Origin: a virus
Reading direction: 5' to 3' (one strand)
IMG/VR virus record: IMGVR_UViG_3300045240_000053
Coordinates: 1 to 47,003 of that record
Length of the DNA stretch: 47,003 nt
Within the stretch, counting starts at the first letter, position 1. Every line of letters begins with the position of its first letter. Positions 27,802-34,855 of this stretch are shown in pieces. The notes beneath the pieces are model-generated. The model saw only the letters and a list, made by a program, of their open reading frames with translations. It ran no database searches and had not been told where the DNA came from. Made by a program: the position numbers and the translations under genes.

Positions 27802-29046
27802 CTAACTTAGCGCAACGCTGACGAAGAAGTCGGGACGGAAGACCATGAGCCCGACCCGCTTCTCCGCGAGAATCGCGATCTTGTTCGTGGTGAAGTAGTC
27901 CAGGTGCTGGTCGCCGATCCGGATCACGACGCCCTCGCGGTCGAGGATCATCGCGCCGCGGGAGTCACCGACGAGTGCCGACCCGCGGGCCATGGCGTTC
28001 GTCCGCTTGACGTTGACGCCCCAGAGCCCGGCCGGAGGCACGCCGAACGGTGCGGCGTTTGTGAGCGCCTCGCCGTCGAAGCGGGTCGCGTTGCGGGTGG
28101 TCTGGATCTGCCAGAAGTCGAGCGTGTTCATGACCTGGAAGTCGGCCTGGCCCTCGATGTTCTCCAGGACGCCCTGGGCGAGCCCGAGCGACGTCAGCGC
28201 GTCACTGGTGAACGCCTGAGTCTGGAGGCCCGTCGTGTTCAGCAGGCCGCGGATCTCCGGATCGGTGCCGGAGCCGGAGAGCAGGCCGCGGTCCTCGCGG
28301 AAGCTGACAGAGTTCTGGAGGAAGTTGTCGATCAGTCCGCGCATGAGCGGGACGTCGGCCAGGAGCTCGTACGTGGCCGGGATCCAGCCCGCGATCTTCT
28401 CGATTGTGGCGCGCGCCGGGACCCAGTTCATCGCCAGCTCGGGCTTCTGCCCGGCCTCCAGGACCCAGCCAGCTCCGGCCACGTTCGACAGGTAGCTCTG
28501 CTCCTGGATGTAGGGGACGATTGACAGCGAGGTCGACGTGCTCGGGAGGATGTCCCGCATGAACTGCATCGGCCGGATCTGGGTGACCGGCGGGATGTAG
28601 GGCGTGCCGAGCGGCGCGAGGAGCCCGGCGCCGGAGGCGCTCGGGGCCGCGATGTACGAGCCCGTGTTCGTCATGAGCGTACGAACTTCGTACTCGTAGT
28701 GGCCGCCCGAGCTCTTGCGGAACTCCACATAGCCGTCGGACCGGGTGAAGTCCTCGCCGGGCGAGTAGCTTCCGGCGCGGCTCTCGCCGAGGAGTGCGCC
28801 GCGCGGGCCGTCGCCGGGCTCGCCGAGGGTCTCGTCATACTCGGCGCGCTGGGTGACCAGGAACAGCGTGTCGAGGGCCTGGAGGTCCAGGAGGTCGCGG
28901 CGCAGAGCGTCGCGGTCGTCCTCGCTCCGGGCGTCGCCCCTCGCGATGGCGGCGTCGGTGCGCTCGGCCAGCGCAAGGAGATCTTGGCGGATCTCGGCGG
29001 CCGGGCGGCGGGTGATCGTGTCGGTGTTAGCGGTCTTGTGTGCCAT
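27802..29046 (-). CDS. HK97-fold major capsid protein, 414 aa
   Basis: I start at the ATG at 29046 after an excellent GGAGG site 11 nt upstream. Residues about 1-75 form the charged helical scaffold-like delta domain that the prohead protease usually removes (RQDLLALAERTDAAIARGDA). The mature part includes ITQIRPMQFMRDILP-like N-arm sequence, the E-loop region, and a P/A domain with KIAGWIPATYELLADVP, RGLLSGSGTDPEIRGLLNT and VVIRIGDQHLDYFTTN. The sequence ends VFRPDFFVSVALS. These features match the family. It is flanked by two HNH-type genes and followed by hairpins. Confidence 0.93.
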   Translation of the reverse strand: MAHKTANTDTITRRPAAEIRQDLLALAERTDAAIARGDARSEDDRDALRRDLLDLQALDTLFLVTQRAEYDETLGEPGDGPRGALLGESRAGSYSPGEDFTRSDGYVEFRKSSGGHYEYEVRTLMTNTGSYIAAPSASGAGLLAPLGTPYIPPVTQIRPMQFMRDILPSTSTSLSIVPYIQEQSYLSNVAGAGWVLEAGQKPELAMNWVPARATIEKIAGWIPATYELLADVPLMRGLIDNFLQNSVSFREDRGLLSGSGTDPEIRGLLNTTGLQTQAFTSDALTSLGLAQGVLENIEGQADFQVMNTLDFWQIQTTRNATRFDGEALTNAAPFGVPPAGLWGVNVKRTNAMARGSALVGDSRGAMILDREGVVIRIGDQHLDYFTTNKIAILAEKRVGLMVFRPDFFVSVALS

Positions 29047-29151
29047 GGCGGCGGCCCTCCTGGGCGCGTCGTTGGGAAGCTCGAAACGCGCGAGAGCGCG
29101 GAGCCTTGACGTGCCCGACCGCATATAGCATTCGGCTTCAGCCGATCGGAA

Positions 29152-29670
29152 CTAGGCCAGACTAGACCGTCGCTTCCGTTGATTCAAGCGCTGTTCGCCA
29201 TAGGTCGCCCAGCGGACGTTCCCCGGAGCATACGGGCCGTCATTGTCGATCCGATCGAGAGTCGAGCCAGACGGGCACGGACCCAGGTTTCCGTTGATCC
29301 AGTCGCGGAAGCCCGCATAGGCCTGCCAGCTCGGGTCGACCGTAATCCCGCGTCCGCCATACTCGGGCCATTGTCGATAGGAAGGATTTTGGCAACGCCG
29401 GAGCATGTCCTTCCAGCGGATATAGTTCGGTGTCCGGCTCTCGCCATGATGGTCCGTAGAAGCTCCGCCTGCCCGCTCTCGCTGAAGACATGAGCAAGAG
29501 CGGGTGTGACCGCCCAGGAGATCGCCGATCGCCACCAGACGCTCCTCGCCACACTCACAACGCACCCGCGCGGCGCGCTTCTCGGCGGCGTAGACCGTGA
29601 AGCCGAGCTGGACGACGGTCAGCCGCTCGAAGCGGTCGCCGACATGGATAGCGCGTGTTGGCTTAGGCAT
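29152..29670 (-). CDS. HNH-like homing endonuclease relative, 172 aa
   Basis: N-terminal module: VGDRFERLTVVQLGF plus a CECGEERLVAIGDLLGG and SCSCL zinc-type segment, common in mobile phage endonucleases as a DNA-reading domain. C-terminal module: YIRWKDMLRRCQNP, YGGRGITVDPSW, and LDRIDNDGPYAPGNVRW, an HNH-like fold in which the usual first His is replaced by an Asp-containing motif. It sits just before the major capsid gene with lower-GC codons than its neighbours. The inferred role is a selfish endonuclease that spreads into related phages lacking it. Confidence 0.8.
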   Translation of the reverse strand: MPKPTRAIHVGDRFERLTVVQLGFTVYAAEKRAARVRCECGEERLVAIGDLLGGHTRSCSCLQRERAGGASTDHHGESRTPNYIRWKDMLRRCQNPSYRQWPEYGGRGITVDPSWQAYAGFRDWINGNLGPCPSGSTLDRIDNDGPYAPGNVRWATYGEQRLNQRKRRSSLA

Positions 29671-29698
29671 GCGCCCAGTCTAACAGACAATCCGCTTC

Positions 29699-29776
29699 CT
29701 AGAGGCGCCGGGCCAGGAACACGACCAGGAGCACGAGAACGACGACGACGAGCACGCCTCCGAGAGTCAGAGTCAT
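29699..29776 (-). CDS. 25-aa hydrophobic peptide
   Basis: ATG at 29776 to TAG at 29699-29701. The product is almost pure membrane helix (MTLTLGGVLVVVVLVLLVVF) followed by a basic LARRL end. The ribosome site is weak (AACGGGGT). Such valine/leucine runs are rarely random, so a one-helix membrane peptide is plausible, but the evidence is only compositional. Confidence 0.4.
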   Translation of the reverse strand: MTLTLGGVLVVVVLVLLVVFLARRL

Positions 29777-29813
29777 ACCCCGTTCGATTCCCGCTAGGCG
29801 AGCTGGGCAACCT

Positions 29814-29862
29814 CACTTGACAGTCATCCAGTCTCGGCCTAGTGTGGTCTCACCAGCTAGTC
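29814..29862 (+). promoter_or_regulatory. Repeated-family promoter, copy 3, antisense within the late operon
   Basis: TTGACA (29817-29822), a 17-nt spacer and TAGTGT (29840-29845). CACTTGACAGTCATCCAG is identical to copy 2 at 7375, and the leader GGTCTCACCAGCTAGTC (29846-29862) is the same as at 7406-7422. It reads opposite to the surrounding minus-strand structural genes and drives the gene at 29885. Confidence 0.82.
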
Positions 29863-29884
29863 CGCCTCGACCGAGGAGCCCACC

Positions 29885-30217
29885 GTGAACGCTACCGTCA
29901 CCCAGTCAGTCCCCACCTTCCAGGAGATCACCTTTACGAAGCCGAGCGAGGGCATGGCCCGCGAGAGCGCCGAGCGCTGGGCGGCGTTCGCCGCCGGGAT
30001 CAGGGACGAGCGAGCCGCCGCATCTCGCGCCGAGGCCGACATCAAGCACGTCGGCGGCGTCACCTGGTACGACGCGCCGAAGCCGCGGCGCTGGCATCGT
30101 TGCAAAGTCCAGACGTCCGGCTGGATCGGGTTCGATCTCGTGGAGCGCTGCGCGTGCGGAGCGATCCGCCGCAACGGCCGCGGCGGCTGGTTCGAGCGGA
30201 ACAGTCGCACTCACTAG
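29885..30217 (+). CDS. Plus-strand cassette protein with zinc-type motif, 110 aa
   Basis: The GTG at 29885 follows CCGAGGAGCCCACC. The N-terminus contains ITFTKPSEGMARESAERW, with the KPSE motif seen in the Cas4-like and putative ssDNA-binding proteins. A long helix follows, then a C-terminal His/Cys domain (RWHRCKVQTSGWIGFDL, VERCACGAIRRNGRGGW) that could bind one zinc. It is the only plus-strand gene within the 36-kb minus-strand block and has its own promoter and terminator. This makes it a moron-like unit, expressed with the early genes. Function unknown. Confidence 0.8.
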   Translation: MNATVTQSVPTFQEITFTKPSEGMARESAERWAAFAAGIRDERAAASRAEADIKHVGGVTWYDAPKPRRWHRCKVQTSGWIGFDLVERCACGAIRRNGRGGWFERNSRTH

Positions 30218-30225
30218 GAACGACG

Positions 30226-30268
30226 AAGCGCCGCCGCGGAGCCCAGGGGAGGGAACGCGGCGGCGCTT
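30226..30268 (+). terminator. Terminator hairpin of the 29885 cassette
   Basis: A perfect 13-bp stem, AAGCGCCGCCGCG (30226-30238) with CGCGGCGGCGCTT (30256-30268), with a 17-nt loop. It starts 8 nt after the stop of the plus-strand gene. As a symmetrical stem it could also affect minus-strand late transcripts entering from the fibre genes. Confidence 0.72.
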
Positions 30269-30313
30269 CTGGGTCGTGCCCGGCCGATCTCAAATACGGT
30301 CGGGACCGACGAT

Positions 30314-30649
30314 TTAGCGGACGTCCAGGCCGACCGTACGGCCGACCCAGGTCGCCGCGTCGAAGCACTCGAAGATGAACACGTCCTTCTTGCCCGCGGC
30401 CGTGGAAAGCGTCGGCGCGGTGCCGCCCGCCCACTTCACCGCGGCGGGCCAGGTCACCGTGCGCGAGCCGGTCGCGTCCTGGGTGAGCTGGACGACGAGC
30501 TCGTGGCCGGCGATCGCGGTCGGGAAGACCGGCGTCGCGTTCGCGGTCAAGGTCAGGAGCTGGACAGCGCCCGCGTGCGGCGAGACCAGCGTCGGAGTCG
30601 CTCCGGCCGTCGCGTTCGTGACGACACTCTTCGTGATGAAACCGCTCAT
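30314..30649 (-). CDS. Virion-surface or fibre-associated protein, 111 aa
   Basis: The ATG at 30649 follows GGAGGCAAAAAC. The product is beta-rich, with a sheet repeat of the type LTLTANATPVFPTAIAGHEL, VVQLTQDATGSRTVTWPAAV, KWAGGTAPTLS and DVFIFECFDAATWVG. This pattern is common in phage fibre and appendage tips or decoration proteins. It is the last of the surface-protein module (30314-34853) before the plus-strand cassette. The exact role (head decoration or tail fibre) is open. Confidence 0.65.
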   Translation of the reverse strand: MSGFITKSVVTNATAGATPTLVSPHAGAVQLLTLTANATPVFPTAIAGHELVVQLTQDATGSRTVTWPAAVKWAGGTAPTLSTAAGKKDVFIFECFDAATWVGRTVGLDVR

Positions 30650-30688
30650 GTTTTTGCCTCCAGCTAGGGTCTTGCGTGGGCCTGGACC

Positions 30689-32239
30689 TTACGGGTTGTT
30701 AGTCCAGGAGAAGTTATCGAATGCGGCATTCGCGGAGTTGTAGTTAAACAGGCCGTGCTTCGTGCCGGTATAGGTGGCGTCGACGGCCCGGCAGACTGTG
30801 ACTCCGTTCACCTTCCCGATCAGCGTCGATCCCGACATGACGAGCGAAAGGACATCGCCGGGATTGAGGGTCATTGTCGGAGAAGTTGACAGGGTAGTGA
30901 ATGCGTTCGTGCCCGTACGCTTCTTCAGTTGGGCGATTCCGCTACCGATGTAGAAGAGATATCCGTCGGCGTCGGTCGTGCATCGCCCGGCGAGGCCCTG
31001 GACGCCCGTAGTCGTGACCAGCGCGACCGATAGCGTGCCGTCCGAGTGCGAGTCGGAGACCAGCGTGTCGCCGCCGCCGGTCGGGACCGTGTTGACGACC
31101 GTATTCGAGGAGATGACCCACGTCGAGCTCGCGGAGTTGACCCAGGCAAGAGCGCCCGTGTCGGTCGAGCCAATCGCACCGTTCGCGCGATTGAACGTGT
31201 CGGCGATGGTGAACGGCGAGCCCGCGCCGGAGGCGATGACGGCCGGGCCCGTGTACCCGGCGATCGTCAGCGCGTTGATCATGTTCAGGCCCTGGGCGTA
31301 CACCTGGGCGTTAACCGCGGCCTCCACGGCGTCCGTGATGAGCTTGTGTCCTAGGTCGTTCGGGTGGATCCCGTCGGGCCCGTAGATGCCCGCTCCGTAG
31401 CCGGGCATCGCGGCCATGTCGACCGTGACGATGCCTGGGAACGTCGCCGCGACGGCGACCATCGCCGGGAGGTACGTCCCCGTGAGCAAGCTGACCTGGG
31501 TCGTCGTCTGCGCCGGAGCTGGCGCCTCCTTGAGCCACATGACCAGCGGCGGGTTCGGGTTCGGGACCAGGAGGCCCGTGATCGTCACGCTCGGAGTGCC
31601 GCCCGTGACGGTCAGCCGGACGACGTGATCTCCTGGGCCATGACCCTTCAGGTCGAGCACGCCGGAGAAGTTCTGCTTCCAGCCGCCGACGTTCACGGTC
31701 TCGCCCGTGCTCGCCGTGAGAGTGCCGCCCGCGGCCGTCGTGAAGTTCACCCGGACCTGGGCCGCGTCACCCGTGAAGGCGACGTCGACGAAGGAGCTCG
31801 CGGTCGTTGTAGCGCCGGTCGTCCAGCCCGAGCCGAAGGAGAAGGCCGGGTCCGTGACCGGAAGAAGCCAGCCCGCCTGAAGCCAGGCGAGCATCGCCCG
31901 AAAACACTCCGCGCACGTCGCCGCGCCGGGAACGTCGCCGTAAGTGCCGACGTCGTTGTAAGAGCAAGTGACCAGCGCGGCGCCGCGAGTACCGGCGGGC
32001 CAGTTCCCCTGGACGTTTGACAGGACCTGATCGGACCGCCAGCCGCCTATTCCGCGGTTCGTCATGGAGACCGGCTTAAGCCTGTTCTGTAGGCGGTTCA
32101 TGAACGGGGTATTCGTGTCGACGTTCTGGCCCAGGACGTAGGAGTGACCGAAGCCGGTCAACGCGACAGATTCGATAGCCCTCGAAGGGGCGACCGCGAC
32201 AGAACCGCCGCCGCCCGGCGGCTTGGGACGGATCGACAT
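30689..32239 (-). CDS. SGNH-hydrolase (GDSL esterase-like) fibre protein, 516 aa
   Basis: N-terminal domain: GFGHSYVLGQ gives the block I Ser (S33), NRGIGGW the block II Gly, TCSYNDVG the block III Asn (N95), and GPDGIHPNDLGHKL the block V Asp/His (near residues 289/292). This is the full SGNH esterase set, interrupted by a beta insertion of about residues 130-225. The C-terminal 180 residues (DTFNRANGAIGSTDTG, then WVISSNTVVNT and GLFNYNSANAAFDNFSW) form a jelly-roll/LamG-like domain. It is expected to remove acyl groups such as O-acetyl from host surface glycans while mounted on the virion. The substrate is inferred. Confidence 0.78.
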   Translation of the reverse strand: MSIRPKPPGGGGSVAVAPSRAIESVALTGFGHSYVLGQNVDTNTPFMNRLQNRLKPVSMTNRGIGGWRSDQVLSNVQGNWPAGTRGAALVTCSYNDVGTYGDVPGAATCAECFRAMLAWLQAGWLLPVTDPAFSFGSGWTTGATTTASSFVDVAFTGDAAQVRVNFTTAAGGTLTASTGETVNVGGWKQNFSGVLDLKGHGPGDHVVRLTVTGGTPSVTITGLLVPNPNPPLVMWLKEAPAPAQTTTQVSLLTGTYLPAMVAVAATFPGIVTVDMAAMPGYGAGIYGPDGIHPNDLGHKLITDAVEAAVNAQVYAQGLNMINALTIAGYTGPAVIASGAGSPFTIADTFNRANGAIGSTDTGALAWVNSASSTWVISSNTVVNTVPTGGGDTLVSDSHSDGTLSVALVTTTGVQGLAGRCTTDADGYLFYIGSGIAQLKKRTGTNAFTTLSTSPTMTLNPGDVLSLVMSGSTLIGKVNGVTVCRAVDATYTGTKHGLFNYNSANAAFDNFSWTNNP

Positions 32240-32242
32240 GAC

Positions 32243-32521
32243 TCAGGCTCCAGTCTGGAGAGTCGTGACGGTGGCCGTCGAACTAGCGGCGATGGCGTAG
32301 ACGAGCTCGCCGCCAGCCAGGTCGAAGGCGAGCGGGAGCATGGCCGACGTGATGAGCGCGCCGTTCGAGCTCGTGACGTCGGAGCCGCCCAGGTAGAAGC
32401 TCTGATCGGTCGCGAGGATCGAGAAGCTCGATCCTGACTGACCGTCACGACCGTCTGGGCTCACGCCGAGCTGGACCGCAGCTCCGCTGGTGACTGTGTT
32501 CTGCCTGCCCTTGACCGCCAT
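32243..32521 (-). CDS. Small beta-rich virion protein, 92 aa (paralogue of 33719-33988)
   Basis: It begins MAVKGRQNTVTSGAAVQLG and ends in ELVYAIAASSTATVTTLQTG. The layout matches the 89-aa protein at 33719-33988 (MAFRGEQVTVGTAAVELTA; HVWAIAAGAGTAHVVEVG). Each has an MA-x-(K/R)G start, a middle GALI/GAKI segment and a V(Y/W)AIAA strand before the end. They are probably two copies of a small sandwich domain that caps or decorates a fibre or the capsid. This one lies between the SGNH and collagen-like proteins. Confidence 0.65.
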   Translation of the reverse strand: MAVKGRQNTVTSGAAVQLGVSPDGRDGQSGSSFSILATDQSFYLGGSDVTSSNGALITSAMLPLAFDLAGGELVYAIAASSTATVTTLQTGA

Positions 32522-32564
32522 GCCGTTCCCCGATCGTTAGATGTGCCGTCAGCGTACCGTGCGA

Positions 32565-33719
32565 CTAGTGCGGGCCCACGTAAGCCGTGATGGTCACGAA
32601 GCCGTTTCCTCCCGAGCCGCCAGCTCCGGAGTTGCCTACGGAGTCCACGCCCGCGCCGCCTCCGCCGCCTCCGCCGCCCGCGGCGGCGTTACCGCCAGCC
32701 CAGGCCGCGCCCGCGGTGTTCGAGGCGCCGCCACCGCCGCCGCCGCCGGGAAGGCTCGCGCCGACCGGAGTCGAAGCGTTCCCACCAGCCAGCCCAGCTC
32801 CGGCCGTGCCGCCCGTCGAGCCGCCGACACGGGACGTGATCCCAGCGCCGCCGCCGCTCGCCGCGTTGGCCGTCGTGATGCCGCCACCAGGGCCGCCAGG
32901 GCCCGCGACGCCGGTCGAGCTCCCGGACGTACCGGCGAGACCGCTTATGCTGGCAGACGAGCCGGAGACGGCCGTAGAAGTGCCAGGGCCGGAGAAGCCA
33001 GCCGTGCCGCCCGCACCCGAGCCGCCACCCGTGCCGCCGCCGCCGTTGCCCGGGTGGATCGCACCCGGCGCAGCGAAGTAGCTTTCCGTCCCGGACGTCC
33101 CGCTCGCGCCGTCCGTGGAGTTCGTCGCCTGGGCTGCTGCTCCGGCGCCGCCCGTGCCCACGAAGACGGGAATCGTCGCCGGAGGGCCCGCGGTGCCGTA
33201 GGAGGTCACCAGGGCGGCCATGTCGGCCGCGGTCAAGGTCAAGTGAATCCAGCCGCCGGGTCCGCCGGGTCCGCCGCCGACGCGCGCCGAGGCCGCCGCG
33301 CCCTTACGGCCGGCGCCTCCGCCGCCTCCGCCGCTCTGGACGTATATGTCGAAGAGCGTCGCGCCGGTCGGGATCGTGTAGCTCCCCAGGCCTGGCGTCG
33401 AGAAGACCGTGCTCGTCGTCGTTCCGCCGAGCGCCTTCGCGGCGGGCCAGACGCCCGCGGCCTTCGGGCCGTAAACGGTCCCGTTCGGCAGGTCGACCGC
33501 ATAGTCCCCGTTCGCGCCGACGCCGTTCGAGGGCGCGCCGGACGTCGCCAGCCAGGCCGAGCCGTTCGTACCGGCCGCGCCGGTCGCTCCAGCGGCCCCA
33601 GCCGCGCCCGTGGCTCCGGTTGGCCCAGTCGGGCCGGTTGGCCCAGTCGGGCCGGTTGACCCAGTCGGGCCGGGCGTGCCAGCTCCTGCCGCGCCGCCGC
33701 CTACCGTGATCCGGCCCAT
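32565..33719 (-). CDS. Collagen-like, glycine-rich fibre protein, 384 aa
   Basis: The ATG overlaps the previous stop (TGATG). Residues about 15-52 are perfect G-x-y collagen repeats (GPTGSTGPTGPTGPTGPTG, then GATGAAGAAGATGAAG). Then comes a small folded part (WLATSGAPSNGVGANGDYAV) typical of the collar after phage collagen repeats. A beta segment (YTIPTGATLFDIYVQSGGGG) follows, then a Gly/Ala/Ser-rich region of about 200 residues that ends GFVTITAYVG. The triple helix implies a trimeric fibre. The glycine-rich domain resembles the polyglycine sandwich receptor-binding tips known from some fibres. Confidence 0.8.
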   Translation of the reverse strand: MGRITVGGGAAGAGTPGPTGSTGPTGPTGPTGPTGATGAAGAAGATGAAGTNGSAWLATSGAPSNGVGANGDYAVDLPNGTVYGPKAAGVWPAAKALGGTTTSTVFSTPGLGSYTIPTGATLFDIYVQSGGGGGGAGRKGAAASARVGGGPGGPGGWIHLTLTAADMAALVTSYGTAGPPATIPVFVGTGGAGAAAQATNSTDGASGTSGTESYFAAPGAIHPGNGGGGTGGGSGAGGTAGFSGPGTSTAVSGSSASISGLAGTSGSSTGVAGPGGPGGGITTANAASGGGAGITSRVGGSTGGTAGAGLAGGNASTPVGASLPGGGGGGGASNTAGAAWAGGNAAAGGGGGGGGAGVDSVGNSGAGGSGGNGFVTITAYVGPH

Positions 33720-33988
33720 CAGACACCGACCTCGACGACGTGAGCCGTACCGGCACCCGCCGCGATGGCCCAGACGTGATCGCCCGAGGAGAGATCGAAG
33801 CCGATCCCGGAGCCCGACGGGATCTTCGCGCCGGTCGAGGTCGTGACGGCGGACGTCGCGCCCAGGAACACGTCGACCGTCACGGTCGTGATCGCGAGCG
33901 AGCGCCCGCCGGTCGTGTCGGCCTCGGCTAGCGCCGTCAGCTCGACGGCGGCCGTGCCGACCGTGACCTGCTCTCCTCGGAAAGCCAT
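33719..33988 (-). CDS. Small beta-rich virion protein, 89 aa (paralogue of 32243-32521)
   Basis: The ATG at 33988 follows AAGGAGCTCCGC. A longer upstream reading is an antisense shadow of the next gene. Sequence features are MAFRGEQVTVGTAAVELTA, SLAITTVTVDVFLGATSAV, GIGFDLSSGDHVWAIAAG. Its overall plan matches the 92-aa protein at 32243. It probably forms a small beta-sandwich that joins or decorates fibres or the capsid lattice. Confidence 0.65.
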   Translation of the reverse strand: MAFRGEQVTVGTAAVELTALAEADTTGGRSLAITTVTVDVFLGATSAVTTSTGAKIPSGSGIGFDLSSGDHVWAIAAGAGTAHVVEVGV

Positions 33989-33998
33989 GCGGAGCTCC

Positions 33999-34853
33999 TT
34001 AAGCGACGGCGGCCCAGCCACCGGAAGCGGTCGACGTCGCGGTTGCGAGGTTGATCGTGCTGGGGAGCGAGGTCTGGCCGCCGGTCGTGTACGAGCACGA
34101 GCGGTACTGACCGGCCGAAAGGTTCCAGTTCCGAGCGACATTGTTCGAGCTGACCCGCGCCAACGCCGGGCCCGTCGTGCCGTTCCAGAGCACGCCGACA
34201 TAGATCCGGTCCCCGGCCGCTACGGTCAGGTTCTGACCGGCGACGGTCGTCGCGATCGCGGGCGTCTTCGGGCCAATCGATGTGAAGTTCGTCCCCTGGT
34301 CGGCCGTGTACCCGACCAGCGTCGCGGTCGTGCCCGAGACTTTGTAGACGCCCAGGACGTTCTGGCTGGCCGTCGGCGTGACGGCCGCGGTCGTGACGTC
34401 ATAGTGGATCGCGGCCATCGTGCCGCCGTCCGGCATGAGGATTTCCCAGAGCCCGACCGAGCCGGACGTAAGCGTCGAGGTCGCGTTCGCGATCAGGCCG
34501 GGGTCGTCGGTCCAGCCGAGGAGCCCGTGATCGGCCGGAGTGTAGAAGCGGCGCGCGTGCTTGTGATCAGAGCGGGCCGCGGTCGTGCCCGTGCCGACGG
34601 CGGCGACGATGACCTTCTGGGCGTTGTTGTCGACCGGCGCCGTGGTCGCGACGACGACGCCCGCGTGCGTGTGATCGCCGCGCGCCCAGGTGGTCGTCGA
34701 CGTGCCGGGCGAGCCGCTCGCGGCGATTGCCGGAGGCGAGCTGGTCGCCAGGTCCGGGAGGCCGTTGAGATAGATCGCGATGGCGTCGAAGAAGCTCAGC
34801 GCGCCGGAATCGCCTTCGTTGATCGTGGTATCCAGCGCGGGAGAGATTCCCAT
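33999..34853 (-). CDS. Tail-fibre-like protein with HxH motifs, 284 aa
   Basis: The N-terminal part carries the fibre motif GTSTTTWARGDHTHAG and a second RSDHKHARR, the HxH knots that bind metal in trimeric fibre shafts. Residues about 100-284 form a beta-rich head (VGLWEILMPDGGTMAAIHYD, LVGYTADQGTNFTS, RIYVGVLWNGTTGPALARV, RSCSYTTGG). Such heads often bind receptors. It is the first gene of the surface-protein module, directly after the MuF-like gene. Confidence 0.75.
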   Translation of the reverse strand: MGISPALDTTINEGDSGALSFFDAIAIYLNGLPDLATSSPPAIAASGSPGTSTTTWARGDHTHAGVVVATTAPVDNNAQKVIVAAVGTGTTAARSDHKHARRFYTPADHGLLGWTDDPGLIANATSTLTSGSVGLWEILMPDGGTMAAIHYDVTTAAVTPTASQNVLGVYKVSGTTATLVGYTADQGTNFTSIGPKTPAIATTVAGQNLTVAAGDRIYVGVLWNGTTGPALARVSSNNVARNWNLSAGQYRSCSYTTGGQTSLPSTINLATATSTASGGWAAVA

Positions 34854-34855
34854 GG

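Noticed and set aside
29047-29151. TATATG within 29120-29130 as a minus-strand capsid promoter.
   Set aside because: No credible -35 box. The best partner (TTCCGA) is poor, so the capsid is assumed to be read from upstream.
29776-29800. CCCCGTTCGATTCCCGC resembles a tRNA T-arm.
   Set aside because: The flanking bases do not form the 5-bp T stem, and no anticodon arm or acceptor pairing is found nearby.
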